DNA from: Flabesymbios commensalis
Taxonomy: Eukaryota; Annelida; Polychaeta; Terebellida; Flabelligeridae
DNA length: 64,000 bases
Direction of reading: 5' to 3'
Assembly (NCBI GenBank): GCA_964017125.1
Contig: OZ024914.1
Location: 18,649,630-18,713,629 of the forward strand
Position 1 is the stretch's first letter; every line of letters starts with the position of its first letter. Position numbers and translations under genes: made by a program. This document shows, one piece after another, positions 11,158 to 22,465 of this stretch. The notes beneath the pieces are model-generated. The model was not told the origin of the DNA and made no database searches. It saw only the letters and a list, made by a program, of their open reading frames with translations.

Positions 11158-12865
11158 TTAACCCTTAATTTGTTTAAAACAACCATAGATAAATTGCGAT
11201 AGTGACTTCACCACTGTTATGTCTCTAGATGTCGTAATTCGTAGAAACAGATCATTTGACGGCTGTATATTGATAATTGCGGCTACAGAATTAAACAAGA
11301 TTTCGCGTTCATTGTTCATAGCATTACAGTGGAGAAGTAAATGTATTTCGTCGTCAATTTCGTTTGATTCACACTTTGTGCATATTCGTTTGTTTATTGG
11401 AGTCATTGGATTATTGTATCGTCCTCTCTCTATTTTTAAATCATGTGAGCTTATTCGATATTTCGCCATTGCTGTTATGAGGTGGTTCCCTTTTATATTT
11501 AAGATGTATGGTTCCACACACAAAGATTTTTTTACTAACGAATATGTGCGCAGCTTACTTGAACTCTCGATATCTTGTCTCCATCGCTGTGTAAATATTC
11601 TAACAATTGAATATTTAAAGGAAAGCATGAATTTATTTGTGTTTCCAATGTGCTGTGTTTCCCAAGCTTGATCTAGCCCAGCTAGTTCAAGGAAAATGAA
11701 ATGAATCGGGCTTTAGGCCACCTTTGTGCACATATAGGCTAAACTGGGCCAGGAGAACCTCCTGAGGATGGTGAGATGATTGAGATGACACTGTCCTCCA
11801 GACACAGGATTCGAAATTCGAGCCCTGGCGGTCTGAGGCCGAGCACGCTACCTCTCGGTCACGGAGGCTCCCCACAATACTAACTTTCACACGTGGATGG
11901 GGAAGAAACAATTTTGTTTCTTTCAAACCGCCGAGACCGGGAACCGAGCCCCGTACTCTGGCGTGAAAGGCAGCGGTGCTAACCACTACCCTAGGGCCCC
12001 CGCCCAGCTAGTTCAAGGACAGACCAAATACGCGAGCACCAGTTTGTGAATCCAGTGCCATCTAGCTCTAGTAGCATATTGTGGGCATTTCTGACAGGGT
12101 GGTTCTGTGATAGATCTAGAATTCTACACCAATATTTTACAGCTATAATATGCTGCCTGATAATCAATGGAGGCCGTCCTGTGTCACCATATATTGCATG
12201 AGTTTGCTTTCTAACACCCATAGTTGATTTAATCAATTTTAGATGTATTTTTTCCAAATCATTAACACTATCACCGGTATACCATATATCACATGTATAC
12301 TCTAATATGGGCAGTATTTGACAATCAAAAAATTTGAACGCAATAACAGGTGACAATTTTCCGACTACGGGGCGAGATTGCTTGTGTAGAGAAAAAATTG
12401 CTTTACCAGCTTGGGAAGCGAGATGAAGGAACGTTTCTTTCAATACATTCTTAGGATATTTAGTACTATATACAACACCAAGGTATTTATATTTTTCAGC
12501 TTTTTCTATTACGTTATCACCATAGTAAAAGCTGTCACATTCTGACGCATAGCGTTTGTTAAATATGAGAACTTTTGTTTTAGGAATGCTAACTATTATA
12601 TGCCACAGGGAAGCATACTTATACGAGCAGTTAATTGCTTTTGCAATTCAGTAGCAGAATCTAAAAAAAGGACAAGGTCGTCTGCAAATAACAAGTATAC
12701 AACTAATAACGTGTCTACGGGGATACCCTGCCCTTGATCGAATGACTTGGATATATCCTGTAGAAATTCTGTAAATAATTTGGGGCTAAGCATACCACCT
12801 TGCACCGCATCAAAAATATGCATGAACAATTGAATCACAATTGTTGATAAGCAGTTTATGAACAA
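11158..12865 (-). pseudogene. LINE ORF2 fragment, RT palm to C terminus
   Basis: Minus-strand pieces run in the expected order. At 12865-12596 lie the GGMLSPKLF segment and catalytic FADD (LLFADDLVLF). At 12443-12005 lies the segment with LPILEYTCDIWYTGD, equivalent to the LLYGCEVW block. At 11628-11158 lies the end with RISSHDLKIERGRY and a Cys/His cluster (CTKCES...HLLLHC). It resembles the LINE at 3.6-7.2 kb in style but is not a close copy. The coding sequence is interrupted by the SINE at 11695-12002 and has other frame changes; the endonuclease and RT fingers are missing. Confidence 0.85.
11678..12019 (-). mobile_element. Dimeric tRNA-derived SINE with 17-bp target duplication
   Basis: The insert (11695-12002) is flanked by identical CCCAGCTAGTTCAAGGA copies at 11678-11694 and 12003-12019. 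On the minus strand it starts with a tRNA-like head: box-A-like TAGTGGTTAGCACCG and box-B-like GGTTCCCGG. A second tRNA-like segment follows, with TGACCGAGAGGTAGCG and TCGAATTTCGAATCC. The unrelated 3' part ends in a CATTTCATTT tail. A related copy lies at 29972-30307. It sits inside a LINE fragment, so it inserted after that LINE was dead or as a nested event. Confidence 0.85.
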
Positions 12866-13741
12866 TATGTACTGGAATGGTTCGTGAATATTTCACGCCC
12901 TACTTATGTTAAATTCCAAACTAATATTAATAAACGATTCCAATGAATTAGTTGGGGGAAGATTTCATATAGCCGTATTGTAATAACATAATAACATTTT
13001 AGTTTTTGTACATTTGTGATCTGCACCTAATCAGACGCAACGTGCATTTATATGGAGTATTTGAATATATATTTTTTTGTAAATGACAAGGACATATCAC
13101 GTACATCGAACATACTAGTGCTACTGCTAACCACCCACACAAATTAGGTCTAAGATCCATTTTTATAGCCAGTATTACAAAGGGTTTATAACGTAAAAAT
13201 GTTGTTATAAGTAATAGCTTTAAATTACAGCCATATTGATTATTTTGACTCCTCACCTGTGCTATGTACGTCCTAATAAGGTCTTCCTCAGGCAGTGGTT
13301 ATCATTCACGATGCGCATGATCAATGCATATATGTATTGAAAACCTTGATTGTTTATATGTAACATTAATAACAATTAAGCGATAAAAGACAATGTCGGC
13401 CCCCATAATGATAATAATAATAATAATTGGACTGGCGTGGAGACAAACTACCATAACCACCCTTGAACCATGGTAAAATGAACATGACAAAAGTTGTATA
13501 AATGTATTTACTGAAGCTTCTCAAACAAAATTAGGTTGTTTTGTAAGGAAATTGACTAGAACACACGTCTTCTCTGTTTTCTCAGAATCCTGCATAAATG
13601 TACATCTACAGATTTGCAGGTGTTCAGGTGTTCAGTAAAGCCGCTCTTAACCCTTTAAGCCCTCACGATGCATTAAAGCATCATTTTAGATTCCTGCAAC
13701 CACAATTGATTTCCCTACAATTAAGGGTTTTAGGAGGGAAA
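12866..13741. other. Intergenic, no gene recognised
   Basis: Contains a short ATA run near 13415. The bases just left of 13742 resemble the TTTAAGCCC-type ends of other repeats in the window. Confidence 0.4.
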
Positions 13742-13804
13742 TTAAGGTCCGTGAAGTTAGTTACTTATTCCTTATTCCCGTTTCCTTATTCAAAAATTAT
13801 ATAC

Positions 13805-14256
13805 TAAAAGTCGTGGATCATCAAAATTAAGATACAGGTGCCTGGCGCCCGCCCATCCAAGGTTATTCCCACCGTGACCTTGACCCTGAGATCTCAAGGT
13901 CATACAGAAAAATGAGGTCAAAAATCGAGGGTAGCCTGAAATTAAAACTAAAAGTCGTGGAAAATCAAAATTAAGATACAGGTGCCTGGCGCCCACCCAT
14001 TCAAGCTCATTCCCACCGTGACCTTGACCCTGAGATCCCAAGGTCATATAGAAAAATTGGGTCAAAAATCGAGGGTAGCCAGAAATTAAAACTAAAAGTC
14101 GTGGATCATCAAAATTAAGATACAGGTTTCTGGCGCCTACCCATCCAAGGTCATTTCCACCGTGACCTTGACCCTGAGATCTCAAAGTCATACAGAAAAA
14201 TGAGGTCAAAAATCGATAGTAGCCAGAAATTAAAACTAAAAGTCGTGGAAAATCAC
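13805..14256 (-). repeat. 144-bp tandem array, left arm
   Basis: About three units, reverse-complemented relative to the right array. Each unit carries AAGGTCA/TGACCTT hexamers and the phrase GGTGGGCGCCAGGC. Units differ by a few substitutions. Confidence 0.9.
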
Positions 14257-14610
14257 CTTGAAATAGCCTTGAACTATTGCCTACAAAGCATGTACATGCA
14301 ATTTTGGCAGTCCTGTCATGTCACAGTAAGATCGTAAGACAAAATATAAGCCTAAACGTTTCGTACGTCTTCAATTAATGAGGTGTTCACCTGAAGCTCA
14401 CGCCTTGTATGAGTGTTTTATTTTCCCATATGATGCCGAACTCAAATGAACACTGCTTGCGTCACTAGATATATCAAGTTGCCCGACAATCATGACAATG
14501 TCATATTGCCGGCGCATCATTGCAGTGTTAATTTTCAATGACAATTAAACTTAATTGTTATTAGTTTGTTCTTTCTTGGTTTGAATATTATCAAAGTGAT
14601 GTTGCGAAAC

Positions 14611-16300
14611 ATATGACCTTGGGATCTCAGGTTCAAGGTCACGGTGGGAATGACCTTGGATGGGTGGGCGCCAGGCATTGTATCTTAATTTTGATGATCC
14701 ACGACTTTTAGTTTTCATTTCTGGCTTCCCTCGATTTTTGACCCAATTTTTCTGTATGACCTTGGGATCTCAGGGTCAAGGTCACGGCGGGAATGAGCTT
14801 GGATGGGTGGGCGCCAGGCACCTGTACCTTAATTTTGATGATCCACGACTTTTAGTTTTAATTTCTGGCTACCATCGATTTTTGACCTCATTTTTCTGTA
14901 TGACCTTGGGATCTCAAGGTCAAGGTCACGGTGGGAATGACCTTGGATGGGTGGGCGCCAGGCAACTGTATCTTAATTTTGATGATCCACGACTTTTAGT
15001 TTTAATTTCTGGCTACCTTCGATTTTAGACCCAATTTTTCTATATGACCTTGGGATCTCAGGGTCAAGGTCACGGTGGGAATGAGCTTGGATGGGTGGGC
15101 GCCAGGCAGCTGTATCTTAATTTTGATTTCCCACGACTTTTAGTTTTAATTTCTGGCTACCATCGATTTTTGACCTCATTTTTCTGTATGACCTTGAGAT
15201 GTCAGGGTCAAGGTCACGGTGGGAATAACCTTGGATGGGTGGGCGCCAGGCACCTGTACCTTAATTTTGATGATTAACGACTTTTAGTTTTAATTTCTGG
15301 CTACCCCAGATTTTTGACCTCATTTTTCTGTATGACCTTGGGATCTCAGGGTCAAGGTCACGGTGGGAATGACCTTGGATGGGTGGGCGCCAGGCACCTG
15401 TATCTTAATTTTGATGATCCACGACTTTTAGTTTTAATTTCTGGCTACCCTCAATTTTTGACCCAATTTTTCTATATGACCTTGGGATCTCAGGGGCAAG
15501 GTCACGGTGGGAATGAGCTTGGATGGGTGGGCGCCAGGCACCTGTATCTTAATTTTGATTTTCCACGACTTTCAGTTTTAATTTCTGGCTACCATCGATT
15601 TTTGACCTCATTTTTCTGTATGACCTTGAGATCTCAGGGTCAAGGTCACGGTGGGAATGACCTTGGATGGGTGGGCGCCAGGCACCTGTATCTTAATTTT
15701 GATGATCCACGACTTTTAGTTTTAATTTCTGGCTACCCTCGATTTCTGACCCAATTTTTCTATATGACCTTGGGATCTCAGGGTCAAGGTCACGGTGGGA
15801 ATAACCTTGGATGGGTGGGCGCCAGGCACCTTTACCTTAATTTTGATGATCCACGACTTTTAGTTTTAATTTCTGGCTACCCTCGATTTTTGACCTCATT
15901 TTTCTGTATGACCTTGGGATCTCAGGATCAAGGTCACGGTGAGAATGACCTTGGATGGGTGGTCGCCAGGCACCTGTATCTTAATTTTGATGATCCACGA
16001 CTTTTAGTTTTAATTTCTGGCTACCCTCGATTTTTGACCCAATTTTTCTATATGACCTTGGGATCTCAGGGTCAAGGTCACGGTTGGAATAACCTTGGAT
16101 GGGTGGGCGCCAGGCACCTGTACCTTAAATTTGATGATCCACGACTTTTAGTTTAAATTTCTGGCTACCCTAGATTTTTGACCTCATTTTTATGTATGAC
16201 CTTGGGATCTCAGGGTCAAGGTCACGGTGGGAATGACCTTGGATGGGTGGGCGCCAGGCACCTGTATCTTAATTTTGATGATCCACGACTTTTAGTATAA
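14611..16300 (+). repeat. 144-bp tandem array, right arm
   Basis: About 11.7 units. Each contains TGACCTTGGGATCTCAGG, then the extended half-site TCAAGGTCA, then TGACCTTGGATGG. Two alternating subtypes (ACCTCA versus ACCCAA before TTTTTCT) suggest the array grew by dimer duplication. Confidence 0.9.
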
Positions 16301-16652
16301 ATTTTTTGAATAAGGAAACGGGAATAAGGAATAAGTAACTAACTTCACGGACCTAATTTTCTTTACTTTTTCGACCACTTCAAGTCATCTTCATCCACTA
16401 CAAGTCGAGAATTGCGGCAGCAATTCGCGGCTTGTGGTGGGTGAAGATGACAATGGTAAATTCAGGCTTGAAAGGGTTAACCCTATCAGCGCGGGGACCG
16501 CCCGTTCACATAAAGCGGGAAGAGTTAACTAAGACATTTATGATGATTTTAAATTGGAAATAAGCCTTTTGTCTCCGTGGTTTATATATAAATAGTTCAG
16601 CGTAGTTTACGAAAATTATGGAATGTGACCTACAGTGCATGAGTAAAGCTAG

Positions 16653-16761
16653 CCCAGCAAACATGCGACATCGAGCCAATGTTGTACTAATGTTGGGTCA
16701 GCGTCGTAGACGGTGGACCAGCATTGCAACAACATTGGTTCAATATCTCATGTTTGCTAGG
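16653..16761. mobile_element. CCCAGCAAAC MITE copy
   Basis: About 109 bp. CCCAGCAAACATG at the left matches CATGTTTGCTAGG at the right, around an imperfect palindrome centred on GGTCAGCGTCGTAGACGGTG. It belongs to a family with many copies in this window. Confidence 0.75.
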
Positions 16762-17465
16762 AGGTGATTGAGACTGTTCATGTTATTTTAGAACAATGTT
16801 AAACTGCTACCCGTGACGGGTCTCACGAGTATACATCTTTGGATATATATGGAAGGGTGTATATTCATATAGTTGAATACATATATTTTCACATTATAAC
16901 AACGATAATGAAACCATGGAAAATAGAGCAGCACGCGTTGTGAATAGGAGGTGATAACATCGTCCGAAATAGCTAAATAGTCCGCACATCTCGAAGATTT
17001 ATATTTTTGCAACTTGAAGAATAAAATTATACAGCAGTAGGGCGGGATGGGGAGGGGGTAGCCTTGTAAAGTATTTTTATGTTCAAATAAAACAAATGTG
17101 CACTATATCAGGTTGGGCATAGGGGCTCATTAAACATGATGTGTATGATGTGTATGTGTACATGTTCTATGATTAAAACACACCATTACATTATTTTCTT
17201 TGCCCGACCACTACATTATAAGGCAAGAATGGAGAGTTATTGTTGATCAAGTACAGACCAATTATCGTGGTAGGTATATGATTCTATAATCAGTCAGCTG
17301 TGACCGAACTATTGATTATGAGGGATCATCATTATGATCGGATGCGTTTTAAGTCAGTTAAAAGCCTCGGAGCTCTACATTATTTGCTAAGAATGTAGTG
17401 CTCTTGATCTTTATATTATACATGTTAAAATTAGAAGTACCTTGCAGTTTTAACTATTGTTTTAT
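16762..17465. other. Intergenic, no gene recognised
   Basis: No coding homology. Similarity to the far arm at 23512-23600 may begin at about 17420. Confidence 0.4.
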
Positions 17466-18765
17466 TCGGAAGCGCATTGGGGACATGGTGTGTTTTATTT
17501 TATCTCCCATTTTCATAACTCGCCCGGGTGAGATACTAGCTTGCCCAGGAAAGATACTAACTCGCCTGGGCAAGATACTAACTCGCTCGGGCGAGATACT
17601 AACTCGCCCGGGCGAGATACTAACTCGCCTGGCCAAGATACTAAATCGCCCGGGCGAGATACTAACTCGCCGTGGCGAGATACTAAATCGCCCGGGCGAG
17701 ATACTAACTCACCCGGGCGAGATACTAACTCGCCCGGGCAAGATACTAATTCGCCTTGGCGAGATACTAACTCGCCCGGGCGGGATACTAACTCGCCCGG
17801 GCGAGATAGGCTACTAACTCGCCGGACGAGATACTAGCTTGCCCAGGCAATATACTAGCTCGCCTGGGCAAGATACTAACTCGCCCGGGCGAGATACTAA
17901 CTCGCCCGGGCAAGTTACTAACTCGCCCGGGCGAGATACTAACTCGCCCGGGCGAGATAGGCTACTAACTCGCCGGGCGAGATACTAAATCGCCCGGGCG
18001 AGATACCAACTCGCCCGGGCAGGATACTAACTTGCCCGGGGGAGATACTAACTCGCCTGGGCAAGTTACTAGCTCATCCGGGCGAGATACTAACACGCCC
18101 GGGCGAGATAGGCTACTAACTCGCCCGGGCGAGTTACTAACTCGCCCGGGCAAGATAATAACTCGCCCGGGCGAGATACTAACTTGCCCGGGCAAAATAC
18201 TAGCTCGAGATACTAAACTAGCCTACCATAGTCCAGTCCCTGTCCCACAACCCCGTATACATTTTTATGTACCCTAAATTTCTAAATGCTTTCATCTAAA
18301 GGGACCAATCCCGATGAAAATTAACAGGGTGGACATTTGATCAGTGGAGCATAACTCGGCTGCGATCATTTTTTTCAAAATGGCCGCCAGACGACATATT
18401 GAAAAATTATATTGAACTGTTCATAAAAAAATCTCAACAATACCTTTTTTTCGACTAATTTGAAGTCCAGGAATTAATTTGTCAGGTTATGTTGACAATA
18501 TAAGTTACCATCGACATATAAATACAAAATGGCCGCCAGACGACATATTTAAAAAATATATATTGAACTATTTGTTAAAAAATCTCAACTAATACCTCTT
18601 TTTCGACTAGATTGAGGTCCACGAATACATTTGTCAGCTTATTGTGACGATATAACTAACAATTGACATACAAATTCAAAATGGTGGCCAGCTGTCATCT
18701 AAAAAATATAATTTACTACAACTTTTGTAAATGCAATCCCTCGACTATTGGTTAATTTAGATTCT
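17466..18765 (+). repeat. Left arm of long inverted repeat
   Basis: This arm runs from GGAAGCGCATTGGGGACA through a 21-bp unit array into diverged repeats containing AAAATGGCCGCCAG. It is the reverse complement of 22466-23513 over about 1 kb, not counting differences in array length. The spacing and length suggest a large element or a segmental inversion-duplication. The arms have diverged by many substitutions. Confidence 0.75.
17515..18217. repeat. 21-bp palindromic tandem array
   Basis: About 33 units of the form AACTCGCCCGGGCGAGATACT, abbreviated here by its core CTCGCCCGGGCGAG, a perfect 14-bp palindrome. Adjacent units extend the palindrome to 28 bases through TTAGTAT/ATACTAA. Variants include TTGCCCGGGCAA-type cores that keep the symmetry. 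Unit length divisible by three creates spurious open frames on both strands. Confidence 0.95.
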
Positions 18766-18871
18766 TCATCTATTTGGAAAACATAAAATCTCTTTCTGCT
18801 GTTTTGGAGGATCTAAAAGAACATCTTCAAGGTTTAATGCCGTTTAGGCCACTACCCTAGGGCCAAGCTTT

Positions 18872-19026
18872 CCTGCAATTGAGATATAGACGGAGGACAC
18901 TTAGTGACCGGAGATTGACCGGATCTGAGACTCATAGTCTTAAAAAAATATTTTCTATGACTATGAGTATCAGATCTGGTTCAATCTCCGGTCACCAAGT
19001 GTCCCCATCTATATCTCAATTACAGG
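18872..19026. mobile_element. 155-bp hairpin MITE-like element
   Basis: The left arm, starting CCTGCAATTGAGATATAGAC, is matched by the right arm ending GTCCCCATCTATATCTCAAT plus TACAGG. The arms are about 70 bp, with a few mismatches and a short loop. Confidence 0.8.
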
Positions 19027-20452
19027 CGAGGGTTCATATGGCCCCCGCCCAGTAGATCAAATGAAGACGTAATGTTGGTCTAATGCTTAGACGCTGTTGG
19101 CCCATAATTTATACAACGTTGTGTAAACGTTATTTTTACCATATTTTGGAGAGGGGTATCTAAACAAAACTGCAGAGACTATGGGTAGGCTACGACGTCA
19201 CAGACAGGGGCAGCCTCGGAATGTCTGCTAGTGTTTCTGAGCTCACCTCAGATGCACTTTACATTTAATTAAAAATAATCACTGGTAGATGTTTAATAAA
19301 GCAGGGTGAAATCTAGTACACTCGTTTTTCGGCGAGATAATCCTTTCTGGAAAGAGTAGGGAAAAGGAGGGGCAGTGACTATCTACAGATAATGTTCAAA
19401 ATCATGTGAACAATGTGACCAATGACGAGGTGTTCATCACGCCCTAAAATGATATGAACACGAAAACCAGTGACTAGTAAAACGAACTATATTTTTATAT
19501 CAAAACAATAAATATTTGGTGTAATGTCTGTACCTTTTTACAAAATTGTGTCTAATCTATTAACAGTGAGTTATGGTACTTAGTTGTATCATACTTATCA
19601 TAAACGCTCGCATTCAACCTTTCACATGCTACCCATAATGGACCCGGTATTCCTTTCTACTCCAAACCACGCCCACTCCACATTTCCTAAGTAGGTAACG
19701 TGACTGAATGACGCGTCTGATTGGTTGGAGTCCGGAGTACAATGACAATTGGGTCCATATGATGATGATATTATAATCCGGTGGCTCTGTTCTGATACAG
19801 GCCAGTTTCAGCACGCAGTACACTGTGGTACAACGCTGACTGGCTCGATTTTTTTTAAATGTTGGCAACGTTGGCCCAATATTAACTCATAGTGGGGCAG
19901 ATATATCGGGCCCTGAAAAGTGTTACACTCTATATATATAGGGAGGAGGTTCATACATATTAATCTACTGTGACGTCAGAATTATCAACTATATGGGATT
20001 TGATTGGTAGTTCTCCAATTGCCCCGTCCAATCACGTGTCACCACTGCATAAATGACGTGATTGGCTGAAAAATAGTTTCTCTCAACGTCCACGTGAAAA
20101 CACGAGAATTTGTTTCAAATTGTTTTAATCATGGTTGCTTAATTACTCATACGTTGGCCAAACATTTGCAAATCATTGGCCAAATGACCTTTGTATTAAA
20201 ATAAGTCGAATAAAAATATTCCACAAACATATATAGCCTACTCAAAATAAATAATAAAAATCTATATGAATATTATCACATCAAGTAGAGGACTGTTTAG
20301 CTGGTTATGGAGCATGTCCCTTGGTCCAAGGTTTTCTCTCACGTGCGAAATTTCGTCAACTGTACAATAATGGACTTGTTGAAATAACCATACTTAAATA
20401 CATACATACATACATAAATACATACATTCCCATACCTAATTATATTCATGTA
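19027..20452. other. Intergenic, degraded repeats only
   Basis: GTTGGCCC-type fragments of the CCCAGCAAAC MITE family occur near 19070-19130 and 19860-19880. A short ACAT run lies near 20400-20425. Confidence 0.4.
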
Positions 20453-21300
20453 TTATCTTACATAATTTATCACATTGCTCCTTATATTAATAATTTTAAG
20501 GCAGGTTTTGGCACATTTTGAAACTATAGCATCATCATTAAATAAAAGCCGTAGCTTAGCGTCTTCGTCATAAGACATAAAATCAGAGTTAATATAACAC
20601 GCCTGCGTGAACAAAGCTTGCCGTACACCATTATACATGAGACAACTCAATAAAACATGTTTTTCATCTTCAACACAATTTTCACAAAAATTACAAAATC
20701 TGTTATTTACAGGTATACCGAGGTAGCGACCCAGCTCTAAATTAATAGGCGCTACACCACTTCTGAACATATTCATCTTTAAACTGCCTATATGTCCTTA
20801 ACTTATTTCCACTGACACCTCTTCTTCCCGTTTCCCTGTTGATTGTACTATGCCAGTCACTTAAACATTTACAAATACAATTTTTCCTTACGAGGCTGAT
20901 CATTTCTTGCTTGCTATTACAACAGCTCTATACTCCTTCTCTATTCCTAACTCTTTAAGAAATGTACCTACGCGACCAGGCCAGCTCTTTTGTCTTATAC
21001 CTGATGACGTACCTGCCCAAATGAAAACACTTTTATTCAGCCTATTATCTGACATATTAATTAATCGATGGTACTGTCTTGTCATCTCCACGCGCTGTTT
21101 ACATAATGGTGGTATGAGACCCATGTCACCTCTAGCAGCAGCAGTGGGCGCATGTTGACCGAGCCCCAGATAAAACCGACAGGCCCTATATTATGTACGG
21201 CTTCAATGGCGGAGTAGCTCCGATTGCCCCACACAGATGCCCCGTAATTAACAGCTGACCAAACTAGACAATTATATAATTTTACGAAGCATTCATATGG
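20453..21300 (-). pseudogene. LINE ORF2 C-terminal fragment
   Basis: Minus-strand pieces read NYGASVWGNRSYSAIEAVHN (about 21260-21190), then TAAARGDMGLIPP and DNRLNKSVFIWAG, then FRSGVAPINLELGRY with a CNFCEN...HVLLSC zinc cluster (20776-20453). This is the conserved tail of CR1/L2-like LINE proteins after the RT domain. Several frame changes separate the pieces. It lies between the arms of the long inverted repeat. Confidence 0.8.
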
Positions 21301-21370
21301 AACACCTCATTTCAAATAATTGGACATGTTAAATTAATTTTACATTAGTAATTATTCTTTCATATAAACT

Positions 21371-22235
21371 TATTTATTGCCCCTGCAGAAATCGCGGCTA
21401 CAAGTAGCCGAGATACCTTACACGTAGTCGAGATCTCGGGTACACGTAACCGAGATACCTTACGGTAGCCGAGATACCTTACACGTAGCCGAGATCCCGT
21501 GTACACGTAACCCAGGTACCTTACGGTAGCCGAGATACCTTACACGTAGCCGAGATCTCGGGTACGCGTAGTCGAGATACCTTTACGTGTAGCCGAGATA
21601 CCTTACGCATAGCCGAGATCTCGGGTACGCGTGGTCGAGATACCTTTACGTGTAGCCGAGATACCTTACGCATAACTGAGATCTCGGGTACGCGTAGTCG
21701 AGATACCTTTACGTGTAGCAGAGATACCTTACGCATAGCCGAGATCTCGGGTACGCGTAGTCGAGATACCTTTACGTGTAGCCGAGATACCTTACGCATA
21801 GCCGAGATCTCGGGTACGCGTAGTCGAGATACCTTTATGTGTAGCCGAGATACCTTTCGCATAGCCGAGATCTTGGGGTACACTTAACCAGCTTCTGTTA
21901 CGTGTAGCCGACATACCTCACGCGTAGCCGATATCTCGGCTACGTGTAGCCGAAGTCGGTTACACGTAACTGATAATATACTTACACGTAAACTGTTAGG
22001 ATTACTAGTAAACATACTGAGTTACACGTAAAGTGTTGATCTTACGCGTAGCCAAAATATTGGCTATGCGTAGCCGAACTCGGCTACGGGTAGCCGTAGC
22101 TCGGCTACACGTAACCGAATTTGGCTACACGTAACCGAAATTTGGCTACGTGTAACCGAGGCTCAGGTACGTGTAACCGAGGTTCGGGTACTCGTAACCG
22201 AGGCTCGGGTTCGCCTTACCGAAAAATGTGGGATT
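21371..22235. repeat. 63-bp higher-order array of 21-bp subunits
   Basis: The array is built from variants of TACGTGTAGCCGAGATACCT. In the middle (about 21520-21880) three subunits combine into a regular 63-bp period with GAGATCTCGGGTACGCGTAG. The edges are more diverged. The core is again palindromic (GCCGAGATCTCGG). It has the same 21-bp period as the CCCGGG arrays but a different core. Confidence 0.9.
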
Positions 22236-22465
22236 TATGCCCCCCCACGGCTTGCCATAGGTTTATGTCCCCCACGGCTTGCCATTATAATACTCACCTG
22301 CACACCAAATAAGTTTGGAATCAATAACAAATCTAAAAAATCATGTCGTTTGACAGTTTGACCTTGCAGTGACCTTGAGATGACCTTAAAGTTACTTTAG
22401 AGTTGTACCCCAGCAAAGCACAACACCAGCCCATGGTAACTTTCTTACCCAAAACCTAAATTAAG

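Larger units (their letters stand above)
13742..16356. mobile_element. Inverted-repeat element filled with 144-bp tandem units
   Basis: The outer ends are inverted copies of each other: TTAAGGTCCGTGAAGTTAGT at 13742, and its complement ending at 16356, each about 60 bp. Inside each end lies an array of the same 144-bp unit in opposite orientation: about three units on the left and about twelve on the right, around a 354-bp unique spacer (14257-14610). The 144-bp length is a multiple of three, which explains the long stop-free frames across the arrays. No transposase is present, so the element is non-autonomous. Confidence 0.85.

Noticed and set aside
11930-12005. Functional tRNA gene
   Set aside because: The box A/B-like sequences are part of a SINE head, with target duplications and a second tRNA-like part. 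The cloverleaf is not clean.
15314-16156. 280-residue open frame of 48-residue repeats, and smaller ones at 13790-14209, 14660-15028 and 15044-15277
   Set aside because: The 144-bp repeat length is a multiple of three, so stop-free frames arise automatically. Similar frames exist on opposite strands in the two arms.
17398-17837. Open frames of ILTRPGE/SPGRDTN repeats
   Set aside because: Translation of the 21-bp palindromic array in several frames; no conserved start or flanking coding sequence.
17515-18217. CRISPR-like regular repeats
   Set aside because: Units are contiguous with no unique spacers, and the genome is animal.
21521-21883. Open frame of VPEISAMRKVSRLHV repeats
   Set aside because: Artefact of the 63-bp array.
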